NCBI GenBank assembly: GCA_014898415.1
Contig: RCTD01000008.1
Coordinates: 930,001 to 994,000, forward strand
Direction of reading: 5' to 3'
Source: Stromatinia cepivora
Lineage: Eukaryota; Ascomycota; Leotiomycetes; Helotiales; Sclerotiniaceae
Length of the DNA stretch: 64,000 nt
Position numbers and translations under genes: made by a program. This document shows, piece after piece, positions 36,712-48,862 of the stretch; position 1 is the first letter of the stretch; the number at the start of each line of letters is the position of its first letter. The notes under the pieces were generated by a model. That model worked only from the letters and a program-made list of their open reading frames with translations, was not told where the DNA came from and did no database searches.

Positions 36712-37842
36712 TCAAAAAATCCTATCTTCCATCTCATCATCGAGACTAATCGTCTCTGGCCTTCGAGGTTCGGAAGTTCCAGGTCGACTAGTCGTAAGGA
36801 CAGGAGCTGCTCTCTTCTTCCACTCCGGTTTGCCCCTACCTATACCCTCCTCTCGCCATCTCTTGGGAGGTTTTACTCCCAATTCAGCATATCTACTCCA
36901 TACGTTCTTTCCTCTTTGAAACCATCTTCTCTCACGGTCTGCCTCTTCTTCTGGGCTTGGTACCCATTTGGTTCTCAAAATTCTCCGAATCGCTTCAGGA
37001 GATACCTGAAAACGATCGGCCAGTGCAGCCGTGGAATATTGCTCCGGATATTGAGCATGTAGTGCTCGGATACCTACCTGCGCTTCTGGTGATAATTTCT
37101 TCATCGGCTTCCAACCATCAGGGAATTTTTCCTTCAGTGCTGCTTTTTGCTCCATCCAAGTTTTACGCTTGGGTGGCGTCCAATCATCATCCACCATGTT
37201 TCTCTTCGATGTGCTGGCTTGTGGGGAATACGATACTGCGTTGTCAATTTCGATGCTTCTGAGCCTCAATGTCTCCACGGATTTATCCCATCTTGGCTTT
37301 TTCATCGGCTTTGAAAATATGTCTATCGGCTCTCTCTGGATCCATGTCTCTTCCGTCGTCCCTGTCGGGTCAATGGATTTCCACGATTTCCCTGCTTTCC
37401 ATGGCTGTTTCAACTCCTTTGATTTCTCTGCTTGCCATGGCTGTTTCAACTCCTTTGATTCCCTTGACTGCGAATTTGCTAACTCGGATCTTGTCTCCGC
37501 TGCAAGCGCATCTAACGACTCGGGTGTAATTTCCATGAACAAGTCATCCATATCATCAATCTTGTCGGGTGTAGTATTTATGTGCCCTTCCGTCGCAGAA
37601 GGAATTTCATTTTGACTCTCGATAGGCGCATCTCCACCAGCATTTTTTATGGGCTGGGATGAATAAGCTGACGAATATGCTCTCGAGTGCGAAGGATGGA
37701 GAGATGGAAGTGAGGGAACATTGAACCTTCGAAGATTGGTTCTTTGTGGTCGGTAAGTGGATGTGCTTGATGCAGCTAGCTCAACTTGGGCTACGTTTCG
37801 CATAAACAATCGAAGAGTTCTTTTCGTGCAAGAACAAGACAT
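36712..37842 (-). CDS. RRG9: Rrg9/neugrin-like mitochondrial protein
   Basis: A single exon of 376 residues. The N-terminus is basic and Ser-rich without acidic residues (TYRPQRTNLRR..., HSRAYSSAYSSQ), a likely mitochondrial presequence. The conserved domain is at residues about 238-330: GWKPMKKLSPEAQVGIRALH, then YSTAALADRFQVSPEAIRRI and RTKWVPSPEEEADRERRWFQ, matching the neugrin/Rrg9 family with its helix-turn-helix-like core. In yeast RRG9 is needed for respiratory growth and mitochondrial genome maintenance; the human relative neugrin helps assemble mitochondrial rRNA. Two tandem 12-residue units (SKELKQPW-AxK) occur at residues 129-152. The TRP-rich stretch around them is unusual for the linker. 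The downstream ATG at residue 14 is an alternative start. Confidence 0.88.
   Translation of the reverse strand: MSCSCTKRTLRLFMRNVAQVELAASSTSTYRPQRTNLRRFNVPSLPSLHPSHSRAYSSAYSSQPIKNAGGDAPIESQNEIPSATEGHINTTPDKIDDMDDLFMEITPESLDALAAETRSELANSQSRESKELKQPWQAEKSKELKQPWKAGKSWKSIDPTGTTEETWIQREPIDIFSKPMKKPRWDKSVETLRLRSIEIDNAVSYSPQASTSKRNMVDDDWTPPKRKTWMEQKAALKEKFPDGWKPMKKLSPEAQVGIRALHAQYPEQYSTAALADRFQVSPEAIRRILRTKWVPSPEEEADRERRWFQRGKNVWSRYAELGVKPPKRWREEGIGRGKPEWKKRAAPVLTTSRPGTSEPRRPETISLDDEMEDRIF
37387..37458 (-). repeat. Tandem 36-nt repeat in the Rrg9-like gene
   Basis: Two neighbouring units encode SKELKQPWQAEK and SKELKQPWKAGK. They are nearly identical at nucleotide level, so the duplication is recent. 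Length change by 36 nt would keep the frame. Confidence 0.85.
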
Positions 37843-38477
37843 CGCTATTCATATTCTTGGATGAAAATAAGTTTATGGGCTCTGGGAAACATTGGGATTT
37901 GATGGAAAAAGAAAATCTTCGCCTAAAAATTTGACTGGGGTTCTTATCGGTCAAGATGCTTATCAGGGTTGTAGGAACCTTCTTCACCTGGTCCGAACTT
38001 TGTCGAATTTATTAACAATACACTTTTTTTTTGGCCCTTGATCTTATGTGAGAATGGAGGTGGACGTAAATGTGAATTGCTCATTATCACAAACCCTGAT
38101 ATTCACTGCTGCTATACTATTTATACAAATCCATCTTATTTTATATGTTATCTCATCTCGTCCTCGTTCGTGCTTATATTCCAGGAAAGAGGTTTCTTGC
38201 TTTGGGCCACTCTACCTCAAGAACTCAAGCGCGGCAATACTACCTAGTATCTACATAGCGTACTTAGGTAGTTGTTAGTCTATGATGCCTCTGTACGTAG
38301 GTTGATTGGCAGGAGGCATCTTTAAATCTAATTTCCAGTTCCCGTCTCTTGCGAAGGGAAAGAATTCTGCTACTTCTTCATAAGTTTATTTTGAACAATT
38401 TTCGCTTTGTTTCTTTTCGTTCAAACGACTTCTACAGACTTCTAGTTTGTCTTCTGTCGAGTATCACCGTTATTCAT
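37843..38477. promoter_or_regulatory. Shared divergent promoter region
   Basis: The Rrg9-like gene (-) and the mpaB-type gene (+) start from opposite sides of this 635-nt stretch. No specific site could be recognised; T-rich and CT-rich runs are present near 38020-38035 and 38390-38430. Confidence 0.5.
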
Positions 38478-40170
38478 ATGGCTTGGCCAAATCCTTTCCG
38501 TCGAAATGATAAAAATACTCGCAACGCTTGGGGATACACCTTTCAATGGACTCCTGAGCATCTTACAGAAGAACAAATGCATCCCATGAAGTTTTCATAT
38601 GATGTTCTGGCTGAAGAATGCTTAAATCGTCTAGACAAAATATCGCCACCCACATCTGGGGAATTACCAAGAAACTAAAACATACTTCCGAATCAAAAGG
38701 AAGGCAAGGAAAAGCCCAAGAGAGACTTGTACGCTTTGCTGAGAGATCATTCTTCTGAGGATGAAAAATTGGGAGAATTATGGGAAGAGATTAATACAAT
38801 ACCGGATTGGGTTGTGAGTGGTCTAGTGACCTTGATACTGGTGATTTTGCTCAAACTATATTTAGGACTGGGATCAGATTGGAAGAGGGCAAGAGGTTTT
38901 TTACAGATACGGAGGGGCTGCGTTGACTGGAGTATGTGATCTGTATTACACAATGCTCTGTAGACACTGATATGGCAAACAGCTTGCATATCAATCGTTG
39001 CTAGGGGGAATGGGTGCAGCTAGAGTTACAGAGGTTCTAGCTAGGACTGGTGGCTTTTCTACAAAGGTAAGATCGTTGTCGTGTGAAGTACATAGGCTTG
39101 AATCTGCATATCACTTCATAGAAGTTTTCTCTGTAGGAAAATGCTGTTCACAAGAATACATTCAAGGAGCGCAGCTTCAAATCTCAATCTTCTCAAACAA
39201 CGCATATCTTCTATTCCCGAAGATCATCTGATCAATCAACAGTCAGCGAGAAGAAGAATGTTTGAAACAACTCAACACATTCTCCAGGTAACCGAAGCCA
39301 TCGAAGCCATCAAACCCGGTGGCACCGGCCACATATCCTCCATAAAAGCCCGCCTCCTCCACGCCGCTGTCCGTCGCCGCATTCTCTCCCTAGCCAAAGA
39401 AAAACCCTCCTACTATTCCACAGAAGAATACGGTATCCCAATCAATGACCTCGACAGTATAGCAACCATCGGCACCTTCTCCACAACCCTGATCTGGCTC
39501 TCCTTTCCCCGACAAGGGATCTTCCTCCGCCCCCAAGAAATAGCCGACTACATCGCTCTTTGGCGTCTCGTTGCTCACTACCTTGGCACCCCCACCACCT
39601 ATTTCTCCTCCCCAACCCCCGCAAAAAAAAATCATGGAATCCATCCTCCTAACCGAAATATCCCCCTCCCCAACCTCCATAATCCTCGCAAACAACATAA
39701 TCCTCTCCCTCAAAAACCAACCCCCCGCCTACCCCTCCCGCTCCCTCCTAGAAGCCAACGCCCGCTGGCTAAACGGCACCAAACTATCCAACGCCCTCGA
39801 ACTCGGTAACCCATCTCTTTACTACTGGGCTCTCGTAGCCGGTCAATGTATACTATACATGACAATAAGTTACATATATAGAAGCATCGGATATCTCGAT
39901 CGAAAACAGATCAAGTTCCTAAGAAGAGTCTTGCCCATGGTGATACATAGTCCGACGATGGGATTAGCAACCGAAACGGATTTTGCGCTGCAGTATGTGC
40001 CGGAATTGGAGACGAAGACGGAACTTGGGGAGTATGTGGTGGGGTGGAAGCAGAAGAGTGGCGTTGAGAGGAGGAATTTGAAAGCGTTGACTTTGGCGGT
40101 GGTAGGCGTGGGAATTGGAGTTTGGGTTGTTTGGAAGGGGGTGGTGGCTGTAGGGAGGAGTGTGGTTTAG
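38478..40170 (+). pseudogene. ER-bound oxygenase mpaB/DUF2236-type protein with two lesions
   Basis: Start MAWPNPFRRND at 38478. Introns I place at 38814-38865, 38932-38982 and 39067-39242, all with GTGAGT/GTATGT/GTAAGA donors. The spliced reading includes DWDQIGRGQEVFYRYGGAAL, then LAYQSLLGGMGAARVTEVLA, RRRMFETTQHILQ, LLHAAVRRRI, YGIPINDLDSIATI and YIALWRLVAHYLGTP, the conserved core of the mpaB/latex-clearing oxygenase family, which uses a histidine-bound haem or metal to cleave C-C double bonds. The C-terminus has a hydrophobic segment followed by Val-rich sequence (about 40100-40165), a possible membrane anchor. Two lesions: an in-frame TAA at 38676-38678, and an A9 run at 39623-39631 where one A too many shifts the frame out of ...PTPAKK and into IMESILL.... 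Without them the length is about 470 residues. Confidence 0.8.
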
Positions 40171-40680
40171 TTGTGGGGATGAGGGATGGGAGAGGGAGAT
40201 GTGGAATGGGAGAATAGTGGTTGTATATTTGTAGTATTGGTTGTGTGCGAGTCCCCATGTATATATTGCCAAATAAACTTCATATATCCTCCTGCATACA
40301 ATAGCGCAATGCATCACAATTTGACATGAAATTTAAGAAGATTTTAGTAAAAATTTTAGTAAAAATTTTGTATTTCGCATGACTATTGTCATAGGTATCC
40401 TCGCTACTTTCTATCTTCACGCCACCCATATATCATACAACCGCGCCACGCCATCACATTCGCTTTTTCGTGGTAAATGCCCAACTTCTCAACTCCTCGC
40501 AATGCACCTCAGAGAAACAACAAAACAGCAAGGAATATCTCTTTTGCATCAAACCCAAACCAACACCAATGAAATGCCCAAAAGTCCAAAAGTAAATGCT
40601 CCTCCAAATTCACCTTATCCGTCTTCCATTATGTCATATACACATCCCTTCCCCCCTTCATCTCCATACCCCGCAAGTAT

Positions 40681-41454
40681 CTAACACTCCATCAATTCCA
40701 CGGGTGGTCTTGCCGTATGCGCCAAAATAGGCTTTTCTGTCTCCAACGGACTCATACCCCAATCATCCCCCGTCGTATCCTCCACCGCTATCGCCGGTAA
40801 ATTGGGACTAAATCCATGAGCCTGAGGATCATAAATGGTAGTCATACTCGCGCTTCTCCCTCTCCCATTTTTCGACGACGCAGTCGATCCATTATCACTC
40901 AGAGGACTAGCAGGTAAATCGGTATTGGGACGATGATGTAATTTCGCCAACGCTTCTGCCAAATCCTCGGCATGGACTTGCTTATTGGGCGCATCTTCCA
41001 TTTTCATTTGCCAGCCATGAGGAGGAGAAGGCGGTGGAGAAATAAAGAAGAGTTTTCCCGCATCGGGGAGATTGAGATGCGTATCTTTTGGGGAGATGGA
41101 GGTAGGTTGGCCGAAATATACGCGCACTTGTTCGCCCATTATTTCTTCGCCGTCGAGGATTTGGCGGATGCGGATGGCGGATTCTTCGGAGAAGAAGGAT
41201 ACGATTATGCGGGAGAAGGATTTTAGAGGTGCCCAGGAATGGATGGGGGCGGAGGTGTTGATTAGTTCTTTGATGGATTGGAGGTTGTCTGGGCGGAAGA
41301 TCTCGGCGTCTTTCAGGTTGGTTATGAGGAGGGTGTTGGAGGGGGGTGTGGGTTGTGTGAGTGGAGGGAGGTTGGAGAGGTCGAGGGAGAGCGATTTATA
41401 GGATCCGCGGCGGGAGGAGAGGGTGCTTCCTGTTGGGGAAGTTGGGGTTGACAT
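40681..41454 (-). CDS. RCN1: Calcipressin, regulator of calcineurin
   Basis: A single exon of 257 residues. Residues about 41-116 form an RRM-like fold (NTLLITNLKDAEIF ... SRIIVSFFSEESAIRIRQIL ... RVYFGQ). The calcipressin signature FFISPPPSPPHGW is at residues 136-148, with the two Ser-Pro sites that are phosphorylated by GSK3/MAP kinase in relatives. C-terminal TARPPVELM resembles the calcineurin-docking tail of the family. The protein binds the calcineurin phosphatase and restrains or promotes it depending on phosphorylation, so it tunes calcium/Crz1 signalling. It converges with the mpaB-type gene (stops 510 nt apart). The gene symbol follows yeast usage. Confidence 0.93.
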   Translation of the reverse strand: MSTPTSPTGSTLSSRRGSYKSLSLDLSNLPPLTQPTPPSNTLLITNLKDAEIFRPDNLQSIKELINTSAPIHSWAPLKSFSRIIVSFFSEESAIRIRQILDGEEIMGEQVRVYFGQPTSISPKDTHLNLPDAGKLFFISPPPSPPHGWQMKMEDAPNKQVHAEDLAEALAKLHHRPNTDLPASPLSDNGSTASSKNGRGRSASMTTIYDPQAHGFSPNLPAIAVEDTTGDDWGMSPLETEKPILAHTARPPVELMEC

Positions 41455-43523
41455 TTTGATATTTTGTTGTGTGTGTAGTGGTTTGGTTGTAGTTGTAGTA
41501 TGTAGATGATGTGCGGTGTAATGTGTAGTGTGAAGTGTATTTGATAGACAAGTTCTAAATTGTCTATGACACTTTGACTTGACTTTCCGAAAGGTTTATT
41601 CGAAAGGTGTTATCTTTTCTTGTAGATAGATATCTAGATAGATAGATGTGTTTTGTTTATTGATCGATAGAGAAAAGTATTGATATAAAAAAGAAGAGGG
41701 CGAACAATTGTCTTTGTACCTCTCAAAAAATTGGAGCTTGATAATCTGTATCTAGTAGTTTCCGGACATTAAAAGTGGTGGTCGTGGTCTACAAGGGTCC
41801 TTCTTTACTGTTTGCATGGAGGCAAATTATGGCGCAGCAATACAAGCAATGACATTTAATAAACCTTGTCCACCTTGTCCACCCTTTTCCATCTTGTCGT
41901 CTTGTCTTGTTGTAGTAGGTAGTAAGGAAAATGGAAACCGGCGGGTCCATCTAACCAATTATATGAAAATTGTCAGCAAAAGAATCTCAAGTCCCAAGCC
42001 ACTAAATCACAATCTGATTTCATATCTCCTACTCATTAGGCGCTTTCGTCTGGGCATCGTCTTTCCCGACGCAACTACGAAACTACGAAACATTATCACC
42101 AAGAAGCCAAGTATTTAGTATTTTCAATTCTTTCATCCGTGTTTCCTCCTTCGTTTTTTTCATGACAGACCCTTGAGGAGCGGAGTATCCGATGGGGAAG
42201 TTGTCAATAATTAATCTTATAATTTGCCGAATTCATTCTTGTGTACATATATCATAACATTATATACGAAGTACCCAGGTCAACTGGATGTCACGGCTAT
42301 GTTATACTATGTTATGCTGTCTTATCTTATATGATAGTGATTCATGCAGCGCTTGATTCGAACTATCATACAGCAAACTGATATTATATCTCCCGTTCTA
42401 ACTACAGGAGTGTCTAAAGTCTGCAAAGCATTTAAGCACTGCCATCGCAAGCTCTACAGATTGGTTCTTGCGTACACAAATCTTCAATGGAAAAAGTTCC
42501 ACTTGATCGCCCAAACTTAACTACTAAGATCAAATTCATTATCTTATAGATGGCCCAAATACAAGACCCAGATTGGCAGCGGGGTTAGATTGATGCATGT
42601 ACGAAAGTGAGAGATTGGACCCCAGCTGCCCAGCATGCAATCTGTCCGAAGCTTCGTCTCCATATTCTCTTTGTTGAGGGCGCAGCGGGTAATTAATTCC
42701 TCATCATATAAGCTTTTGATTATTGGTCCACTCATCGTCATGATAATCAATGATTGACTTTGAATCCTGAAGAGTAATACTATGGCGCGTCATGAATCAT
42801 TAATGTTACGAGTTCAAAAAGTTTCACTTGTCTACTCCAATCTACTCCAATCAAGCACAAAATGAAGCTATAACGCCATGTGCAACAACATCACCCCTAA
42901 TACTCAGCCTTCTTTTATACTTCCGCTTGCTAAAGGAGAAACGAGGCCAACATGATAAAACTCCCACATTCGAATATTCGAGACCGCCAGGACCGTTTTC
43001 AATATTTCAGCAGGTCTCTTGAGGCGTAGTTTATACAGTCTTAATAAATTTTCTTTTCGTATTCTTGCCACGAGGTCTTGTCCGCGTTGATCTTATGTTC
43101 TGGGCCAACACAGCCTCCTTGTCCACATTTTGGTGTACTATGGTCTACCGTAGCTCGGTCTTGGTATGCATTATGTAAGCAATATTCAAATAAGGATCGG
43201 GTAAACATTTTTACCGATCCTCCGAGACAATGAAGACAAGGAATGTGCTTAAGCCTCTATTCTATCAACCGCAGTATCTTTTGAATTTCTATTGCAAAAC
43301 CTAAATCTCATCACCAAACACCTCAGCCCTGCAGACTGCCCAAAGTCTTAACCTCTGGATCCATTATCAATTTGCGACTCAGCCTGTTCAGGAAATTACT
43401 CAGTGTTAGAATTGAGTTCAGCCTAAGGATTAGTCTGTCTATCCTCGAATTTTCCAGAGTCAATTCCACCTCACGCGCAGCGCAAATCGCCCAGCAGCAA
43501 ATTTCTTTGTCAACTCCGCCAAT
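41455..43523. other. Intergenic, divergent
   Basis: About 2 kb between the starts of the calcipressin gene (-) and RPB3 (+), so it holds both promoters. Short AGATAGAT-type repeats occur at 41623-41648, and CCACCTTGTC-type repeats at 41868-41885. No gene recognised. Confidence 0.55.
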
Positions 43524-44642
43524 ATGGATTATGACCCTATGGTAATGGACCAGGAGTCCTCAGGACCTCAAGTCAAGATCACAGAGGTATAATTTCATAT
43601 TGCTATAGTTAATTTTAATGATTGGGAAGCTCACGCGCATTATGTCATAGGCTGGTTCACATCATGTCGACTTTGAATTATCCAACGTAGACCTCTCCTT
43701 TGCAAATTCCCTCCGTCGAACAATTCTCTCAGAAGTCCCAACAATTGCTATCGATCGAGTACAAATAGAAGCCAATACATCGGTCTTAGCAGATGAATTT
43801 ATCGCCCATCGACTTGGTCTCATCCCACTGAACTCCAAAAACTGTGACGATGTTATTTACACTAGAGATTGCGATTGCGATGGAAACTGTGAACTTTGCA
43901 GTATTACACTTACTCTTCACGCGAGATGTACGGGGGATGAAATCATGAAGGTTTATGCTCGCGATTTGGTGGTAGATCCACAACGTGCTAATAAATGGGT
44001 TGGGAATCCTGTTATCACTGATCCCGATGGACTTGGACCTGTCATTGCGAAATTGAGAAAGGGACAGGAATTGCGCATGAAGTGTATAGCCTTGAAGGGT
44101 ATCGCAAAGGAACACGCTAAATGGGCACCTACAGCTGCTGTCGGCTTTGAATATGATCCACATAACAAATTGAAGCATATTGATTTGTGGTATGAACATG
44201 ACGCTGCAAAGGAATGGTACGTAAATGATCCTTTAGTGGGACCAAGGAATTATGCTTACTTAGCCACTACAGGCCTAAAAGTAAATATGCGGATTGGGAA
44301 GAACCGCCTCAAGAAGGCGCCCCATTTGATTACGACGCCGTGCCAAATAACTTTTATTTTGAAGTCGAATCGATTGGTAACCTAGAACCCGATGCCATTA
44401 TTCAACAGGGTATTAAAGTCATGCAACAAAAATTGGCTGCGGTCCTTCAGGATCTTACCGGGGGTGATGGACAAGCTAATGGTGGATATGATGCGCCTCA
44501 GAGTCCGGATGTCGGTATGAATGGCCAAGGTTGGCAGGACGCAGGTTATACTACACCGTATGGTGGGGGAAATGCTTGGGGTGGTGCAGGTGGTGCAGCT
44601 ACTCCTTATGGTGCTACTCCTTATGGTCAAAATGGATGGTAA
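43524..44642 (+). CDS. RPB3: RNA polymerase II subunit RPB3
   Basis: Three exons (43524-43586, 43651-44216, 44273-44642) give 332 residues; introns are 43587-43650 and 44217-44272. The family core is plain: [40 protein letters not shown] and [13 protein letters not shown] (alpha-like dimerisation domain), and the zinc motif [10 protein letters not shown] with Cys 95, 97, 101 and 104. The C-terminal half has [20 protein letters not shown] and [11 protein letters not shown], closing helix of the dimerisation domain. RPB3 pairs with RPB11 to nucleate polymerase II assembly in the nucleus. A Gly/Tyr/Pro-rich tail ([26 protein letters not shown]) extends past the yeast-like end. Identification is secure. 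Confidence 0.97.
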
Positions 44643-46010
44643 AGATTATCTGTTCGAGGTTGATCAAAGGGGAACGAAATCTGTGAAGCACCGAATTCTC
44701 GGAGGTCTCATAATACCAGATTTATTCAGATGTTCTGCATCTTTTATACATCGCTTACCTTTGGAAACATGTCTCGATTTCGAACCACGCAATATGGAAG
44801 AAGCATGACATTCCTCCTATCCAGCACCTGCATATACAAAATCGAGAAATCTATTTCTCGCAGTCAGTCAGTATGTGGACGGGGCACCTCAAAAACAAAA
44901 GCAAAAGAAATTCAGAAATCTACATAAAACAAAATGTACAACCAATAATTGCATACTTGCATACACTGGAGATGGCGGGCATCATATGGATAGGATTGGC
45001 GTTATACGACGTGAATAGGACGTTGATAGGAATTCTACAGTTACGTTACCCATATGAAAGAAATGAAATGACATGATAGCAATCATCCATAAAACACTGC
45101 TTGAGTATTTAGATTCATCTTGTCTTAGGTACCAACGAATAGAATGAACAAATAGAATGAACTTTAGGGATGAACTAGATAGATATTTATCACTCTTCAC
45201 AAACAGAACCTCTCCGAAATCCTTATCATATTCTATCTTCTATTTCCTAATAAACCCCTTTTTATCGTTTATTTATTCTCTTTTGGAATTGAATTGTCTT
45301 TTGAATATTATTTCTTAAAGATTGAAATATTATTTTCTAAAATTAATTTTCTAAAAAAAATTAAAAATTTGGAAAAATAATGTTGAACTTTTTATTTAGA
45401 AAATTGATATTAAATTTTTTTTTGGGGGGGGGGGGGGGAATATTAAAGAAATATATAACTATTTGATATATATATACTTCTTATTCTTATTCTTATTTAC
45501 TTTTTATTTCTATTTCTATTTCTATTTCTATTTTTATTCATCCATACATTCCCGAGATCAATTAAATATAATTTCACATCCCACTTTAACTTTCATTCCA
45601 TCGTCTCATCGTTTCATCGTTTCATCGTTTCATCATTTCATCATCTCATCTCATCAAGACTCAAGAATTCCTTAACAAGATAAAGAAAAGATATCTATTC
45701 ATTCCACTCTACTCTTTTACTTACTCTAACAGTACAATATAATATGATATAAGAATAAGACCAAGATAAGATAAAATAAGACAAGATAATATAATATAAT
45801 AATTACTATATACCAGCCGAGTAGGGGTAGATATCTGTACCCCGATCCCTCAACATTCCAAACGCCATACCCAATCAAACCCAATGGAATCCCATCCATC
45901 AACATGCTATAGCAAAACCCCAATGAAATCCAAAAACACCACGTAATGTATAATGCACAAAGTATAACACATACTCCCATTTTCAAACCCCGACTCAACT
46001 TAAACTCAAA
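44643..46010. other. Intergenic, convergent 3' ends, with homopolymers and microsatellites
   Basis: RPB3 and the ADAM gene end into this stretch. It contains a T9G15 run at 45415-45438, TTTCTA-type repeats near 45505-45535, CATCGTTT repeats near 45605-45640 and ATAAGA-type repeats near 45735-45800. No gene seen. Confidence 0.65.
45415..45438. repeat. T9G15 homopolymer junction
   Basis: Nine T directly followed by fifteen G, in otherwise AT-rich sequence. It is the longest G run I noticed in the window. Run length may be unreliable in the assembly. Confidence 0.85.
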
Positions 46011-48862
46011 TCAAGCATACCTAACACTCGGTTGCCACCCCCCCGGTGGTTCTTGTCTCCACCTTCCATCTACCCAATCCCCTCCATTGGGACCCAGTGC
46101 ACCCATTCCTCGTCTTCCACTACTCATAGGAGGAGCTTGCCACACGTTTGGACCCTGAGGCCAACCTTGTTGATTAGCTGCTCTTTCCTTGGCTAATCTA
46201 ATGGCTCTTCTCCTTCTTATGCTACCCACAATACAACTGAGCAATGCAAAGATGATTAGCGCACCAACCGCACAAGCGATACCGATAACGAGATTTCTAT
46301 GTTCTTCAATCCAGGAGGTGATTTCTTTGCCGACTGATGCCCCTTCACAGCCACCATTGGAACATCTGCCACCACCTTGACAGGGTGTACCATCGAGAAA
46401 GTTTTGTTGCATAGAGTAACAAACATTGGCGCCAAATTCGGGAGAAGCGCAAGAGATTTGACAACCGGAGGATGAACAGGCATATGTATCGTTACCTGTG
46501 GTGTATGACCCCATGATACTTCTGCATTGAAGATCACGAGAAGTACATTGGCCTGAAGCGCAAGCCAATGAGGAAGAATTACCACAAGAAGTTCCTATCA
46601 TGAGTTAGAATAAATTCAAAGTAGGAAGATGAGAAAATCTTACCATCAGGAGCAGTAGCATCCGCAGGACAAGTAGCAGCAGTTCCGCTACATACTTCTT
46701 GAGGATCACAGGTACCCGTACTAGTACGACATACTGTACCACTCGATGCAAACTGACAAGTCGATGTGCAACAATCTTCATTACTTGGATCACAAACCGA
46801 GTTTGTCGTAAATTTGCAAGTAGTTGGATTACAACAACTATTGCTTCCGCAACCACTAGGTCCACCACAATCACAATCTTCACCTGATTCCACAATTCCA
46901 TTGCCGCATTGACTTCCAGTTATCGTAGTAATATCTTTGTTGGCTGTCAAACAATTGGTTTTAACACTGTTTCTTCCAATAGCTGAACAGATATTTCCAA
47001 TGGTACAAGGTGAGAATTTCGTGATACCACTACCAGTACTTGGATTCATGATATATGCTCCACCAGCATCGCATGTTTGTGCATTAAGTGGACAACATTG
47101 TTGTGCTGCGACCGTTTGACCATCACTACAAGTTGCTGATGTACAATCATGAACGGCTCCGAATGTATGTCCAGTCTCGTGGGCAAGAACCTGCCATTCG
47201 GTACTCGTTCTAACAACCACATTGGCACCACTAACTGTTTCATTACCAGATGATGTTGATGCTACTTGTGCGTCCGTGACACAGGCTTGACCAAGCCAAG
47301 CTAATCCAACAGCCTAGATGAAGATTTAGTAAGGGGCATGATGAAGTGATTGTCCGGCAAGTCTTTTACTTAGACATTCCGGCTCTAAAATGACACAACC
47401 TCGGGGGAAAAAAAAACAAAACAAACTTACACTGTCAGTACCACAAGTACTAAGCAAAGTCCAATAAGCATTATTATCGGCTCTCTCACCCCTCCATGCA
47501 GAAAATAAATTCAAACGATCCTGAATCGTAACACTATCACTACATCCCACATTCCAGGGAGCTGAAGAGGCTGCAGTAGCAGGACACGCAGCATCGCTAA
47601 CAGTAAGATTTTGTAAACCCAGCGTAATATTAAAGCTATCCTCATATTGTGCAGAGGCAGCATTAATAACTTGAATGATGTTCTCTCGAGCCGTTTCGGT
47701 TGAGTTAAAAGCAGCCGTATATGTGCAATCAGTTGCTATTCCCACAAGAGCTACTTTTCGTGTAGAAGGACATCCAGCTGAGGATCCGATAGTTGTGGCA
47801 AGGTTAACTCCTGCAGAATTACCACCTGATTGTGTATCGATTTGTCGTCCGAATATGGCTCGAGTTGAGATTGAACCCCAGAACCCCTCTTCCCGTTTAG
47901 CCATTGGTTCATAGTTATTGATCGGATTATTCATCGAGTTGAAATTTAGTCCATCTGCTGAACATGAAGGATCCTCCCGTGCGCTTCTTCTCAATTCCGG
48001 GTGCATCAGTCCCTCAAAATCTTCTGTATAACCACTCCCAATATCAGAGTCCCTCCATACAACCATATATTCCTTTCCTTCATCCGGTAATGATGGATCT
48101 AATGCATGTCTCGTAGAAATAAAACTCGTCTTCGTTTGAATATGATGATGATCACCATCCACCCGAAATGCACCTTCAAATATAGGTTCATCCCCATCCT
48201 TTTTCACCATTATCCTCGCCCATCCAACATTCGTCCATTCCGCACCTTCATAATGTTGTAGCCATGTCGACCCCTTAAATACACGATGTGCCGACCTATC
48301 GATAGTTTCCGAAGTCCTCACTGATCCATCCGGTGCCAAATATTGTATGGTCGCTCCATCCGCAATAACATCATGATTGGGCTTCAACGACAGCTTCACC
48401 CGTTGGTTACCCCCATGCAATCCGAACTCGACATCAAAACTCGACAAAGCATGTACTCGATGTGATGGTGTTCTAATATCTGGAGTATCGACCAATGAAA
48501 TATATGTTAAAGGGTTTCTTTCACTAGAGTGTGCTTTAAGGTTAATGGATTAGCTTTTGATTATCTCCATATTTAAGACTGTTGGCACATCGGGAGAAGT
48601 TGGCATGTGTTTTTTCTTTCTTTAAAAAATCAAGACCATTTCGGAATGTGATAAACATACCATTTATTAAATCTGCGAATAAAGTCGTCAGTACGACTAT
48701 ACCCCTCAATATGTACATGATCTATAATTGTGTACAGTTGTTGTCCTGTTGTCCTCACAATCTTTCGTCGTAATGGGCTGAGGCACAGCCTAATGAGAGC
48801 ACCAGCTCCCCTTGTGTCAAGAGTACAGAAGGAAAAGAACGTTGTACCCTTGATAATCTCAT
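46011..48862 (-). CDS. ADAM-family (M12B) membrane metalloprotease
   Basis: Four exons: 48862-48759 (tentative), 48523-47431, 47313-46644 and 46594-46011, 816 residues. Introns 47314-47430 and 46595-46643 are clear; the first (48524-48758, 235 nt) is chosen because exon 2 has no ATG and the upstream frame MRLSRVQRSFPSVLL...GCASAH supplies a plausible signal peptide in the right phase. The zinc site HETGHTFGAVHD is at residues 444-455 (His 444, 448, 454; catalytic Glu 445). A Cys-rich disintegrin-like domain follows (CGNGIVESGEDCDCGG ... SNSCCNPTTCKF), then a Cys-rich region, one membrane span (about 724-746, LVIGIACAVGALIIFALL) and a basic, Pro/Gly-rich cytoplasmic tail. Fungal ADAMs are few and their substrates largely unknown. 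The 5' model is the uncertain part. Confidence 0.9.
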
